From NCBI GenBank assembly GCA_900095095.1, contig FMBT01000477.1:16399-80398 (forward strand): a stretch of 64,000 nt of DNA, read 5' to 3'. Shown here piece after piece: positions 38,184 to 50,839 of this stretch. The position numbers and the translations under genes are program-made. The DNA comes from Fragilariopsis cylindrus CCMP1102. Lineage: Eukaryota > Bacillariophyta > Bacillariophyceae > Bacillariales > Bacillariaceae. Positions within the stretch are counted from its first letter, which is position 1. Each line of letters starts with the position of its first letter. Below the pieces are notes generated by a model. The model saw nothing but the letters and a program-made list of their open reading frames with translations. It ran no database searches and was not told where the DNA came from.

Positions 38184-38550
38184 ACACAACAAAATATCTC
38201 ATTTGAAGTGTTGCAAAGGACAAAACCTTCTTTGTAGTTGCTTCCTTGTTCCTGTGGTTGTGTTGAATAAATGACAATCCACTGTTGTGGAAGGCACACA
38301 AACAACAAGATTTTTGACCAGAAATGAACAACAATATAAAACTTATTTGAAAGTGTTGCAGAGGACAGCACCTTCTGGGTTGGGTGCACTAGCATCCGCA
38401 TAGCGTACTAGAACATTGTGTTTGCCTCCTATGCATTTTTCCCCCTGTGGTTGCTAAATAGAATATATTTCGCTGTTGTGGAACGCACACAAACAAAATG
38501 ATTTTTGACCCAAAATGAACAACAATATATCTCATTTGAAAGGGTTGCAA
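38184..38550. repeat. Three-copy imperfect repeat (period about 145-190)
   Basis: The block CTGTTGTGGAA..GCACACAAACAA..GATTTTTGACC..AATGAACAACAATAT occurs at 38282 and 38472, with a partial third copy (ACAACAAAATATCTCATTTGAAGTGTTGCAAAGGAC) at 38187. It is non-coding on inspection. It may be a fragment of an old mobile element. Confidence 0.75.
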
Positions 38551-38878
38551 TATATTTAAATTTATAAGAACAACTACATCGAATCTATAGTCAAAAAAGT
38601 TACTATTATATTATATGGTATTGGCTGATTGATATCTACTGCAGTACAATACGTAAAAGTGAAATAAATAGAAACGAACTGTATTGTCAAACCTATCAAA
38701 AGATAACATTTGTTAAATAATTTAATAATAAACTGAACACTTGTTGCTACGAAGATACTCAACCATCGTATTGAATTACACAATACACTGTATCGTATAA
38801 CCGCCAGTTGTTATATAGGCTAGGCTACTATTTTAGTGTTATGCATGGTATTATATCGAATGCAGTGGTATTATTTCT

Positions 38879-40023
38879 CTATTTCATGGATTTTTGCACG
38901 CAATCTTTACACTTTGCATTGGATCCCATTCTCCGCTGATTCTTCGAAAAGTCAATGTTGTACTTATCAGCGAAACACATGCCACATTTTCTTGTATGTA
39001 CGATATCACTTGTTGCCTTACGCTTGTAGCCTCGTCCCGTGTGTTCGCGAGGATTGTCGAGTAGAATTGCTGCTTCTTTCATATCAACCCCTCGACGAAA
39101 GAGCTGTGTTTTGTATTGATCGGGTGGTCCAAACAAGTACCTACAGTCCCTGTAGTGAGATAAAAATTGATCCGCTTGCTATCTTGGCGATAGCTTGCCA
39201 TATCTGGCTGCTGTAAAGAGGTGATCTTGGTCCATCCCTTTCCACGAGCCAAATTGTCTAGGTCGTTTTCTTTCAAGACAGTGCTGGCTTTGATAAATAT
39301 TCCAGCTTGCTTTGCCAATATATCAAGTTCCTCGACAATAGCTACTTCGTGCTTCCATCTCCAGACTACATCGTAAAACTCTCGGCAACACACATCATGG
39401 TCAAACATCCACAGTGGGTTTGCGTCAAACTCACCAGGCCTACAATTAGTTTCCATATTGCCAGTATATATTTCATCCCCAGGATACGTAGTCCACTTAA
39501 ACCTAGTATCTTGATACACACGACCCTCGTTATCCCAGTATCTCCAAGAGTATCGCTCCCCTGCCTGGGGAATCCCTCTGTCGTTATCATCATTTCCGTT
39601 GACTCCAATGAGACAAACAAATCTGCCACATACAACACATATCAATCTTTGTAGGTAACTTTCTTCGGTTTCCTGTTCCAACTTGATTGGGGTGCTTTCC
39701 CATACCCAGGTCGGCGCTTGTGCCCCGTCATAAGATCCCCCTATAGGTACAGGAATAGTAGTCCAAACTCCGGTATAACAAACCTCGTCTGTATTTTGAC
39801 CACACTTAAGGTCTTCCTTTGTCGAATCATCCTTGTGTTTCCAGCGTTGATCATTGCATAATTGCTTCCATAGTTTTTCTCGATTTTTCTTGGTAGCGTC
39901 ATTGACCTGACGACGATGAGATCCAACACCAAAATCGTCAAACATGCTATTATGCGCATCATCCAAATATTCGGAGATACCTGCCACGTAGCCACCTTCT
40001 GAGATGTAATCAGCAATACTCAT
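38879..40023 (-). CDS. Unrecognised protein with C-terminal Stc1-like zinc motif
   Basis: I prefer the ATG at 40023 (MSIADYISEGGYVAGISEYL), because the 63 codons upstream in frame are basic and hydrophobic without clear protein character. The body is rich in Trp, Asp and Cys, with recognisable blocks such as GVWTTIPVPIGGSYDG, CVVCGRFVCLIGVNGN and GRVYQDTRFKWTTYPGDEIY. The last part (near 38935-39010) has CGMCFADKYNIDFSKNQ, then CKDC, resembling the Stc1 domain. It is reached only after a base shift or a small intron near 39140-39200; a T-rich tract followed by CTACAG at about 39149 is acceptor-like, but I find no donor that keeps the frame. Function unknown. Confidence 0.55.
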
Positions 40024-40313
40024 CTTAATAAATGAATGTAAAGAAGTAATAACTAATGATAGCAGGAACCGGAGCGTCGAAGGTGTCTTATACCTTCTTT
40101 CTTTCAAATATTGTTCGATTAGTAGTGAACATAGATGCATTCCTGGCATTATTACTGCGATGTTCCTTCTTCGTCTTCTTCCAATTTTTAACCGGCCAAT
40201 GTCTATAAACAAAAAACGCTCGCGAGTATTTTGACGGCATGCTGACGTGTCTCAACTGTTTGATCATAAATATATTATAATATCTACTAGTAAGGAACGC
40301 GCACCGTGGTATA

Positions 40314-40321
40314 TGACGTCA
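40314..40321. promoter_or_regulatory. CRE-like palindrome TGACGTCA
   Basis: A perfect TGACGTCA lies about 290 bases upstream of the preferred start of the Stc1-like gene (minus strand) and 244 bases past the end of the formin gene. In diatoms, bZIP factors bind TGACGT/ACGTCA elements in cAMP/CO2-responsive promoters. Use here is inference. Confidence 0.35.
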
Positions 40322-40564
40322 TCAAAAAAATTGGGTTGATTTCGTTTTGAATTGACATTTTACAGTACAGGTAGTCCCCAGTAGGGAAACAAATGTTAAA
40401 GGAATGGGACTGTACAGTACAGTAGGCTAAATTGAATACTGTAGCTAGACTCATTTTCTATTGTTTTAGAGTAGATGTTAGAAAAAATTGTACTTCTGGT
40501 GTAGTTCAAGATAGAAGAATTATAATGCCTATGCATGGCTAAACTACGCGTCAGTATATTAGTT

Positions 40565-43500
40565 TTAAGCGCCACCGCCCCATGCGGAAAACCATTTTTT
40601 GGGTTGTTGTTGGTCTGTTATGTTGTTGTTGTTGTTGTTGTCCCCCTCGGAAGTAGCAGAAGCACCCCAAGGTCGATGATGATCAGTGTTGTCTCCAATG
40701 TCACCACTAGTATTTTCTACTGTAGCCCCCCACGGACGATTCAGATTATCACTGGTGGTGATGGTGGTGGTAGTGGCGGTAGGCGGACTCATCGACAAAG
40801 AAATCGGCATCATAGGGTTGACATTACTGTGATCTTGTTTATGCCCAGTAGTAGGCGAAAGCATCCCCATCGGACTTCCAAAGCCACCTAGTCCGGAATC
40901 AAGACCGTCATCTACTCCAAATAACTCATTACTACCACCGCCACCAACATCATACATTCCCGCATTGTCGTCGAAACCACCATCGCCATCACCAAACGAC
41001 AATCCTCCACCTAAACCACCTATATTGTTAAAAGTTAATGGCATATTAATCACAGCATCGTCGTGGTCATTCCCGCCATAGAAATCATGATGTTGGTTGT
41101 CGTAAAAATCATCTGGATAATTATTATTATTGTGGTTGTTGTTGTAGGATGAGGGTCCATTTTCATCGTAGTTGTCATCCCTAGGAGTTGTCATTGCTGT
41201 TGCAATCGAGGCGTCATCATCAAAATTGGTCGCAATAGTTGAATCATCATCGTGATCGTAATTATCAATAATATTCCTTGATGCTTCGAATCCTCGAACA
41301 CTTTCCGTATCACTCGACTTGATGGCCTGGTTTGCCCAGCCCAAGTAATCTGATATTCCATTCAATTCTGTGCTGTTCCAAGCAGTATTATTATTACTGT
41401 TGTTATTATTATTATTGTTGTTGTTGTTATTGTTGTTCCCGCTATCATTGGATTTCTCGAGGGTTTCTGCCACCATAATTGCAACAGACGAACCATCGTA
41501 ATTCTGTCTGATTATCTCGTTTCGTAATTCGTGACCAGACGAAGGCTGCTGCCTCTCGAGAAAGCTTCCCAAAGAAGTCGGCGGTGTGCTATTCTCAACG
41601 TTTACTTCAACCGCTGATGGTTTGTTATCTTTTGAGACCTTACCATTCTCGACCGAAGTTGACAAGCTGCTAGTCGTATGTGCGAAGGCAGATTTTTGAG
41701 ACTTGGCGTCATCCTTTTTCTCAGCTGTAGAATTTTCAACGATTAGTTTCCGAACTTCTTCGTCTATCCTTTCGGACCTTTTCTGTGCAGCCTGGGCAGC
41801 AAATGCTCCAATACTACCCATCGATACCTTTTTAGGAGCTTCAACTTTTGACTTCATTGCAGCATTCCTCTTCAATGCAGCCTGGGCGGCGAGTGCTCCG
41901 ATCTCACCCTTTGTAGTCTTTTTCTTAATTTTCGGTGCTTGTGAAGCCAAAGAGAAAACCCCTCCACGCCCTATATCATTCGTCTTTCCTGAAACAGCCT
42001 TCGATCCTTTTGACTTTTCTTTCGCTACTCTCCTCTCTTCTCGTTTTCTTTCTTTAGCCTAAGATAAATAAATAAACATACAAACAAATAAACATAATTA
42101 CCCCATTCTGATATGAGAAGACGATAGCTCGAAACTATCCTGAAGATCAAGACCAATATATCCATAATTTTACTTACATGTGCTCGTTCGATCTTTTCGA
42201 CCTGTTTTATAGCTGTCTTCCATTCCGACATGAAGCGTCGCAAAGTACCGAAAAAGTCACCTGTTGACATATTTTCATCTTCACCGAAGTAACCCAGTAC
42301 TAAAGCATATTTAGTCTTCACTTTATCAATTGATTCAACTGTTTGCTCGCATGCGACCTTAGCATTCATAGAAAAGCGTTCCATTGAAGTCCGACCAGTT
42401 AAATGAGCTATCTTGTTAAATTGTGGGACAACTCCGACGTGCTGAACCATTGACTTTTGCTCGATTAGATCAGCAAGCGTCGGCTTCGGTAATTTCCCAT
42501 CCTTTTCCAACCGTTCGGCCTCTGATGACACAATGTTGATCACGTCTTCAAGTTCTTCTTGGATAACTTTTACGTCGCTTATGACTGTGTCAAGTAGTAC
42601 AGACTCCGCTGGAATAACATTGGATATATCACTTTCAAATGCTAGAAGAGTTTCGTCATTCTTTTTAACCAATTTCACAACATAATGAAGAACGCTTGTT
42701 TTCTTATCAAATGCCTTGGCCTCGTTTAGTTTTAGCAATGCATCAAGGGTGAAACCCGTGGCTAAATTGCCTTCCCCACCGGTGTTGATCTGATTGACGA
42801 CTGTCAAAATCATTGCCATCAGTTTTCTGAGTTTCCCAGAAGACCGCAGTCGTCGCATGCAGAATTTAGTGTTTTTACCGCTGACGTTATGTCAGCAAAT
42901 CGATTCTTGAATTCTTTTCGAAATCCCATAGTGTGTAGTTTGCATCCGCGTCTGCTACGTCCATAAGAGTAACCATATACTTCTCGGTCTCACTCAAATC
43001 ATTGTATAGTTCATTTTTCTTTTCTTCTGAATTCTCTCCTTTGCTCATGTACGCGATCAACGCCCTACGCTCATCCGCGTTAGCTAGATATTCTTTGAGA
43101 TTTTTGAGCTGAGTGGCATCAAATTTCATATACTCCATTTTGTCGACGTATTCGGCAACCTTTTTGCGATCAGTCTTAAGCCTAGATAGCACAATACCAC
43201 CATTCATAGATCGTTTTGGATCGATTGCTTGTACCAATTTCTTTGCTTCCTTTTGCGGTGCCTTCTTCTTCTTTAAAGCAGTTGATTCTGCAGATTCTAT
43301 AAAAAGTTCTTCAAATTCTTTCTGGTCGTAACTCAGATTTTTCATTGCCACGTGATCTCTAACAATATTCCATAACGAATCTTTTTGAAGCTTGTTTGGA
43401 TCAATAGGATTCCAGTAAATTTTCTTCCTGCGGACTTTCTTCTTTTTCTTCTTTACTATTGCTTTTTCTGCGGATGGATTCGACTTTTCCTTCATTTGAA

Positions 43501-46500
43501 AAGCTACCGACTTGTTCGGATCAAGATCTATGATCGATGGATCCTTACCGTCACGTACCAGAGCATTCTTCACTGCATCCCTTGGCAATCCCATTTTTTC
43601 CATCTTGAAGTATTTAGTAAATTCGGGATCATCTTTCAATGGAATACCTGTATCTTTCTCCTCGACGGCGGCTCCCCCCCCTAACTGGGATTTAACACTC
43701 TTATTTGGATCTAGATCAAGGATACCTGGATCTTTGCCATCACGAACTAGAGCATTCTTCACGGCACCCTTCGGTAAACCCATTTTCTCCATCTTGAAGT
43801 ATTTCGCGTATTCGGGATCATCCTTTAATGGCGGTCCATCGTCAACTGCAGGTTCAAGCGGTTGCGATTTGAGACTCTTATTTGGATCTAGATCGAGAAT
43901 CTTCGGATCTTTCTCGTCGCGTTTCATCGCATGCATCACTTGTTCTTTTTGCATTCCCATTTTCGTCATTTTGAAGTATTTTGCGTATTCGGGATCATCC
44001 TTTAATGGCGGTCCATCGTCAACTGCAGCTTCAAGCTGTTGCGATTTGAGACTCTTATTTGGATCTAGATCGAGAATCTTTGGATCCTTTTCATCACGCT
44101 TCATCGAGTGTAACACTTGTTCTCTTTGCATTCCCATCTTGATCATCTTAAAGTATTTTGCGTATTCTGGATCATCCTTCAATGGTGGCCCATCGTCGCC
44201 TTCAGGTTCTGCATCTACTTCTGCTACCGGTAGCTCCTGAGAGTTGAGACTTTTGTTCGGGTCGAGATCAAGAATCTTTGAATCCTTTCCATCACGCTTC
44301 ATCGAGTGTAACACTTGTTCTCTTGCATTCCCATCTTGATCATCTTAAAGTATTTTGCGTATTCTGGATCATCCTTCAATGGTGGCCCATCGTCGCCTTC
44401 AGGTTCTGCATCTACTTCTGCTACCGGTAGCTCCTGAGAGTTGAGACTTTTGTTCGGGTCGAGATCAAGAATCTTTGAATCCTTTCCATCACGCTTCATC
44501 GAGTGTAACACTTGTTCTCTTGCTAATCCCATCTTAATCATCTTGAAATACTTTGCGTATTCTGGATCATCCTTCAATGGAACGTCCACTAGTTTTACTG
44601 GATCGGTTTCTTGTTCGCCGGTCTTAGTCTTTTCACGCGACAGCCTCTTCTCTTTCAATTCTTTTCGTTTTTCTTCGGCTTCCGCAAGCTGTACTTCCTT
44701 CCATTTTTTTTCTTTTTTTTCCTTCACTTCACGATTCATGCTTAAGTCTATTGGTGCTGGAGATTTCGTATCAGTAATCGTTTCATCCGTGGTAGAGATA
44801 TGATTGTTAGATTCTGATGACATATCGGTGTTTTTGGTTGAATCGTCACAGACACCGGTCCAATGCTTAGAAGCTTCCTCGAGTTCTATAAGATCTTTAA
44901 GTGTCACCCCCGTGTGGCGAAGTTGCCTGTGTATTTCTTTGCAGCTTCGAGCTTCGAATCGTAAATAGGAACACGATGCCCTTCTAATATGTCAGAATCA
45001 GTCTTGTCCTGGAGACGAGGGCTTGGGGATGGTAAAAGCTTCGGTTTGTTATGGGGAAAGTACGGCAATCTGGGTTTGGAAATAAACCCCTTCAACGAAG
45101 GATCTTCCTGAGTGCGTCTTTCGGTAGGAACACAGTCGCCATGAAGATTGAATGATCTAACAATGTCACCTCGACGGGGGTACATCATGGAGGGGACCAT
45201 ATAACCTGTTTCTTTTAGACACAGACCGCTCAAGGATTCCTGATGCATACCTTCCTTTGTTGGGGGGGATTCATTTCGTTGCTCTCGAGCCCCCTGAGAT
45301 GAATCCTGAAGAGAAGAATTCACCTTAAATTGTTTTTCATTCAATTCTTGTAGATAACGAATGTCAGGAGGATCTAGATTCGTAGTAACGTCGATTTGAT
45401 CTAGAATATTGAAAATGTTTTTCGTCGCTTCATTTTCTATTTCTCGGAAGGATTTCTTGTCGTTGACGTTTATTTCGTGAATGGAGGAGTGGATTTTCTC
45501 GTCTTTTTTTTCGTCGTACGATTCCTTACTATCGGTACCACTCGTTGCTTCAACGAAGTTCGATGGTTCACCTTTTCGCCACCAAGAAAACACGGGAGAA
45601 TCAATAACAAGGATAGCGGTCCGCTGAAAATCGTAGTTCGTTAACTGCAACGATAAAGCGATCAAGTGATCAGGGCAGTGATTTATACCTGGAGTTTCCT
45701 GGTTTCCACCATAAAATCGTCGAAAGGATTCGATTTCTGCGAAAGCGGGACGAGCTGAGTGATAATCAAAAATAACCTTCCATCCCTCATCACGAGCCTC
45801 TTCTTCGTGGCATCTCCATACCCGTTTTCCGCAACTCTCGCTCGTCATCTTTAGTCGCTCTTTCATTGCCGCTGGAATCACACGATTATTTGTACTGTTA
45901 TTGTTAGCAGCGTTGTCGTCATCGTTCTCCATTTGTTCCCAATCAGCTTCAAACAAAAGAGTAAGCATAAAATCTTCGTCGTCTAAATGATCGGAGTACC
46001 TTCTCATTAAATCGACCTTTTTAGGAGATAATTCATAGGCACATCCACCACTCAAGAATCCCGTCGTGTTGGTATATCGAAACAGAATCTTACTCGGATC
46101 GTGTATAATACGCGATGATTCAGTTGTTGATGATGATCCACCGAATCGGCATAGCAGCAAAAATTCTCCATCTAATACGACATTGATCCGATAAAAGCCT
46201 TCCTCGTCGACCCATTGTGAAACAGGCTTATCTTGATTATCATTATTACCGGTAGTAGGAGTTGTTGATGATAAAGTTGTTGGTGGGTGCGAGGAATATA
46301 CGTGTCGTTGTGAGGAATCCCATATGTCCAAACACGGCTGGTCTTCTACGGGAACACCCTGTAACGTAATCGCTTTAAGCAATAATGGTTTATGATTTAA
46401 GAAACCACCCAATTGTAAAACTTTATCAAATTGTCGAAAGAATAGTCTCAACGAGGGTGGGATTTGATTTATGATGTTAGTAACGACAGCATTACTTGTT

Positions 46501-47119
46501 TCGTCATTATTTATTCCAAACTCATATTCATCAAGAACAGCATCGAAAGCAGCTGACAGAACTGGTCCCATGCTCTTCCTCCGTTCCCGTTCCCGTTCAA
46601 GTAACAATTGACGATGTTTTCGTAATTGAGATAAAAAGTAACGAAATCCATCCTCGGTACGTGCTACCATGCAAGTAAATTTTAAATAACATGCAGCAGC
46701 GATTGCCGTTCTTGTTTTCCCATTATCACAATACGTTAGCACAATATTATTCGGATCGAGTTGTAAGTATGCATGTATTGCGTAACAAATCTTGAGTATA
46801 TGTGCAATGGATGGAGTTTCTGATCGTTCTACACAACATGGTGACCATTTCTTCCCCCCCATATTAACTATCTGTCGTCGAAATAAAAGTAATGTTCTAT
46901 CATCCGGTCCTTCCTTTGCAAGTGATAATGCAAGATACCGATCTCTACCATGTGCCTTATCAAGGTATGTAATCATGTTACCCGGCGAATTCTTCATGAT
47001 TGTAGTACGTGTAGAAGTTGACGGCAATGGAAGATGATTTGTTGCATTCGCATTCGCATTCGCATTCGCATTTGCATTTGACGATTCTTTTGATGGTGAC
47101 CGTTGCTGATGCTGTTCGA

Positions 47120-47152
<33 letters not shown>

Positions 47153-48334
47153 CATTGACGTCGTCATTCTCGTCGTCGTCTACGGAAAAAACAACAGAAG
47201 ACGAGCTGTCGGTATTAATGTTCTCCGGTGATGGTAGTGATACAGCTACAGGTTGAGATGGCACCAATAGTGATGGATGCATCATCATTATTGTTTGTTC
47301 ACCACCACTTTTTGGAGTAGTCATATTATTTTCCACCACCATCATTGCCTTCGTCAAATTCTTTGTTTGAGGCGTGGATTGTTGTTGTTGTTGATAGTAT
47401 AGTTTATTATTTTTTGGCATCACTTCCGTGCTATCATCAGTATCAGTATCAGCATCAGCATCAGCATCAGCATCAGCATCAGCATCAGTATCAGTATCAG
47501 CATCAGTATCAGTATCAGCATCAGCATCAGCATCAGCATCAGCATCAACATCAACATTATTTGTGAAGATGGATAATGATAATACCGGCGGCGTCGACGT
47601 CCCCATGTCGTAGTCATCATCTATTGTATTACCACCGTCTCTAATTATTATTTCTTCTACAATTGCTGCGACTGCGGCTGAGACTGCGCCGTCAATTTTA
47701 TTACCACCACCACCACCGTCTGTAATTATTATTGCTTCTACAATTTCAGCAACTACGGCTGAGACTGCGACTGCCACCGATTCTGTATTATTATTATTAT
47801 TATTATTACTGGGAGAATTCCGATCCTCTGTTTTTCCTTCGCCGTCTTCGTCTTCGTCTTCGTCATTATTACTATTATTTGATGATACTATTGTTGTTCG
47901 TGATGATGATGGATCGTCATCGTCGTCGTTCTTATTCTCTTCAGCAGCATCATCGGCATTATCTAATGGTACAGCAGAACAACCATCTTGTGGATTTTCA
48001 TTCAACTTTTCCTCTTCTTTTTCAGTAGTATCATCATGATGTGATGATGGATGTTCTTCGTGTTGCTTTTCCTTTCCTTCTGGCAATCCAGTCAACAACA
48101 ACAACGACTCTGACGATGATTCAGGAATAGAACACGAGGAAGGAGAATGATTTAAAATTAATGATGATGTCGATATTGACGACATTCCTTTTGATATTTG
48201 TTGTTGTTGTTATCATCCTCGTCATCATCATTATCATTAGCATTATCATCATTATCATTATCATTTTTACCATCGTCGTCTACTTTTGACGCCGGTCTAG
48301 GTCGTGGAGGTTTTCCACGTCCGCGTCCACGTCC

Positions 48335-48369
<35 letters not shown>

Positions 48370-48722
48370 GCTGTTCCGTCGTCGTCGTCGATCCTTTGCT
48401 GTCACAACTACGACATTGTCCCGACCGATATCTAAAAATGTTGGACCAGAAAAACCATCACCTCCCACAACACCAGCAATTGCCGGTTTACTTGACACTA
48501 GGAAACGTTCTGTTAAATAGACAATATCTGTATTCGATGGTGGATGGTATTTTTTCTTCTTATTATTATTACTACTATTATTACTTTGCCTAGTAATATT
48601 ATGCGCCTGTTCCCATCGTTTTGTCCATTCTTTCCCCGTTCGTTCTGCCAATCGAGGAAGGATATTATTATCGCGAATTTTCTGACTAATCGATCCGACA
48701 AGACCACCTGGTTGTTGGTTGT

Positions 48723-48757
<35 letters not shown>

Positions 48758-48791
48758 GCGGGGACAACGATGAGAATAAATTATGATCCAT
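40565..48791 (-). CDS. PTEN-domain formin with WASH-CCDC53-like repeats
   Basis: Start at the ATG at 48791 (MDHNLFSSLSPQQQ). A poly-Gln tract, LTERFLVSS (start of a PTEN-like fold) and an RGRGRGK patch precede Asp/Asn/Ser-rich sequence. The phosphatase-like core resumes near 47000; its loop is YCDNGKTRTA, keeping Cys and Arg of CX5R but not the His before Cys. A C2-like region follows. Six repeats of about 50-66 residues (PLKDDPEYAKYFKM..MG..) resemble the CCDC53/WASHC3 motif. FH2 runs from KKIYWNPIDPNKLQKDSLW (about 43400) to KIERAH (42178), where a 119-base intron (42059-42177) joins a basic, Ala-rich and Asn-rich tail. FH2 domains nucleate actin and track barbed ends. Frame breaks near 48730, 48350, 48205, 44909 (C run), 44322, 42900 and 42850. 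No FH1 poly-Pro is seen. Confidence 0.85.
44128..44521. repeat. Near-perfect 198-base tandem duplication inside the formin gene
   Basis: Two adjacent copies of about 190 identical bases have a period of 197, one base short of 66 codons. The missing base is a T: TCTCTTTGCA in one copy, TCTCTTGCA at 44320 in the other. The unit is one PLKDDPEYAKYFKM repeat plus linker. Confidence 0.85.
47437..47556. repeat. (GCATCA)/(GTATCA) hexanucleotide array in the formin N-terminal region
   Basis: About twenty hexamers encode alternating Asp-Ala and Asp-Thr on the minus (coding) strand. The other five frames are also open across it, which creates false reading frames. Confidence 0.9.
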
Positions 48792-49566
48792 TGTTTGTTC
48801 TTATTGTTGTTGTTGTTGGTGTTGTTGTTGTTATTGTATCTGTCGTTTCGCTTTTTTCGTGCTTTCTTAATATTTGGTAGTAATACAGCGACATCCGTAG
48901 TAGTAATAATTATGATCTCATATATACTTGCTGTACTGTAACTGACTCGAGTCTATCTACCTTAGAAGACGTTTGCTTATTTTATTTGTCCTCTCCTCTT
49001 TGTATAGCTACAGTACGTCCTGAATCGGGTTGTGTTGCTTCCGGTTCTGTTCTGTTCTGTTCTGTTCTTTATTGTTGGTGGGAATAATTATTTGCTTTGC
49101 TGTTGTCAACACGATTTGAGCTGCATACTCAATACTAGTACTAGTACGAAGTAGATAGTCGAATACGAGGTGCGCCAACTTCACACGAATGACGAATCCG
49201 TGACTCAAAAAAAACATTTTCCACATTTTCAAATTTTAACTTCCACAATACTGTTGGTGATTCAAAATATATTGGGTCCCGTGTGAGTTTTTTGTGGAAG
49301 CCGCGGTGTGTCACTTCCTCACAACAATAAAAGATATATGGAGGCATTACAGTACAAGCATAAGATATCTATCTCTATTAACGTCACTACTTTTATGTTA
49401 CTTACGCTCTACCCAATTGAAAAACCGGAAAGGATCACTAGCCGTTGATAGTTCTTTTTCAATCCACGGCACAAGTACAACACAGTGCACTCTAATTTAT
49501 GCTCCCTAAAACCGCAGAGCTGAATCTGTAAGCAAGCTTCTTCACTTCCTTCCTCCTCAGTACTTA
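48792..49566. other. Divergent promoter region between formin and band-7 genes
   Basis: No gene seen. It holds a (TTCTG)n array at 49045-49068, TACTGTA at 48934-48940, and TACAGTA at 49009-49015 and 49348-49354. Confidence 0.6.
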
Positions 49567-50839
49567 ATGATGATAATGATTCCACAGATTAAAGGATTAA
49601 CCACGATGTGGTTACTCGTTATTAGTATTAGTATTAGCATTAGCATGTACGCTTGTAGTAGTATTTTCCGAACTACCGGTACGACCAGTACTATGTATGC
49701 GTCTGCGTTTCTTTCGACTTCGACGATTCCGAATAAAAGTATCTGTAGTACAGTTCAAAAAGAAGGAACAACAGAAGCACCAATATTAACAACAACAATA
49801 ACTCCAAGATGTAGTACATCACTTCGGGCAGGGCCCGCATCATTTGGAGGAGGAACAAGAACAATAGTGTTCGGTGCCGCCGCATTTTGCGTCAAAAAAT
49901 CTATCAAAGTCGTCCAGCAGGGAGATTGTTCGATAGTGGAACGATTTGGTAAATTTCACAAAGAACTCGACCCTGGTTTGCATTTCTTGATTCCCTTTGT
50001 GGATCAAATCCGGGCGACAGTAACAATCCGGGAACAAGTCCTTGATATACCACCTCAAAAATGTATTACTTCCGACAATGCGCCACTCGCTGCCGATGCC
50101 GTCGTTTATTGGAGAATCGAGAATGGTGTGCGAGCTATCTACGCCGTGGAGAATTTAAAACTGGCGATTCAAAATTTAGTTATTAACACAACTTCGTGCC
50201 GAAATTGGAAAATTAACACTCGATGATACATTCTCGGCCCGAGAAAAAGTCAATCAAGTGTTACTGGATGAACTCGATGTAGCAACGGAACCATGGGGTG
50301 TGAAGATCACACGAGTGGAAGTTCGTGACATCATTCCCAATCAAGAAATATTGCGTGCCATGGAAATGCAAATGGCTGCCGAACGGACCAAACGGGCATC
50401 GATTATCAAATCAGAAGGAGAACGAGAAAGATCTATCAATGAGGCCGAAGGATCTGCCCGGTCACGGATTATTGATGCCGAGGCATCGGCCAAATCTATG
50501 ATATTAGAAGCCGATGCTGAGGCATCCAAAATCGAAACAGAAGCTAAGGGCGTCGCACGGGCACTCGATGTCATTGCGGCTGCAATATCATCATCGGATA
50601 CTACTACTAGGGATGGTGATAGTGACAATAACAATACTGCAATCATTACAAGCGCAGCAAAAGCCGATGCCGCAAAATTCCAACTTATGCGAGAATACAT
50701 TGCAACACAGCGTGATCTTGCTACTAGCAACAATGCCAAGGTGATTGTGACATCATCTTCGGGTGTAGTTGGTGGTGACATGGTATCAATGGACGATGCA
50801 TTTGCTAAGGCAATTGCCTACTACAACGTCTCTGACTGA
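49567..50839 (+). CDS. Stomatin/prohibitin (SPFH, band 7) family protein, probably plastid-targeted
   Basis: The SPFH domain starts near 49900 ([31 protein letters not shown]) and is followed by the coiled-coil region rich in Ala/Glu/Arg ([20 protein letters not shown]) typical of stomatin-like proteins. These form oligomers on membranes and act as scaffolds for proteases or channels. The N-terminus has a hydrophobic signal-peptide-like stretch ([18 protein letters not shown]) and, at residues 45-48, ASAF; in diatoms a Phe after the signal peptide cleavage site inside ASAF directs import into complex plastids. A one-base frame break near 50180-50190 separates two open frames; with one A removed the reading gives [14 protein letters not shown], the conserved continuation. 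No introns. Without that correction the protein would stop at 219 residues. Confidence 0.85.

Noticed and set aside
39307-39654. Plus-strand 115-codon frame
   Set aside because: It lies opposite the Trp/Cys-rich minus-strand frame, which has the more protein-like composition and continues over 1 kb.
47428-47613. Plus-strand open frame of Ser-Ala/Ser-Val repeats
   Set aside because: It is the reverse of the Asp-Ala/Asp-Thr hexanucleotide array inside the formin coding sequence; all six frames are open there.
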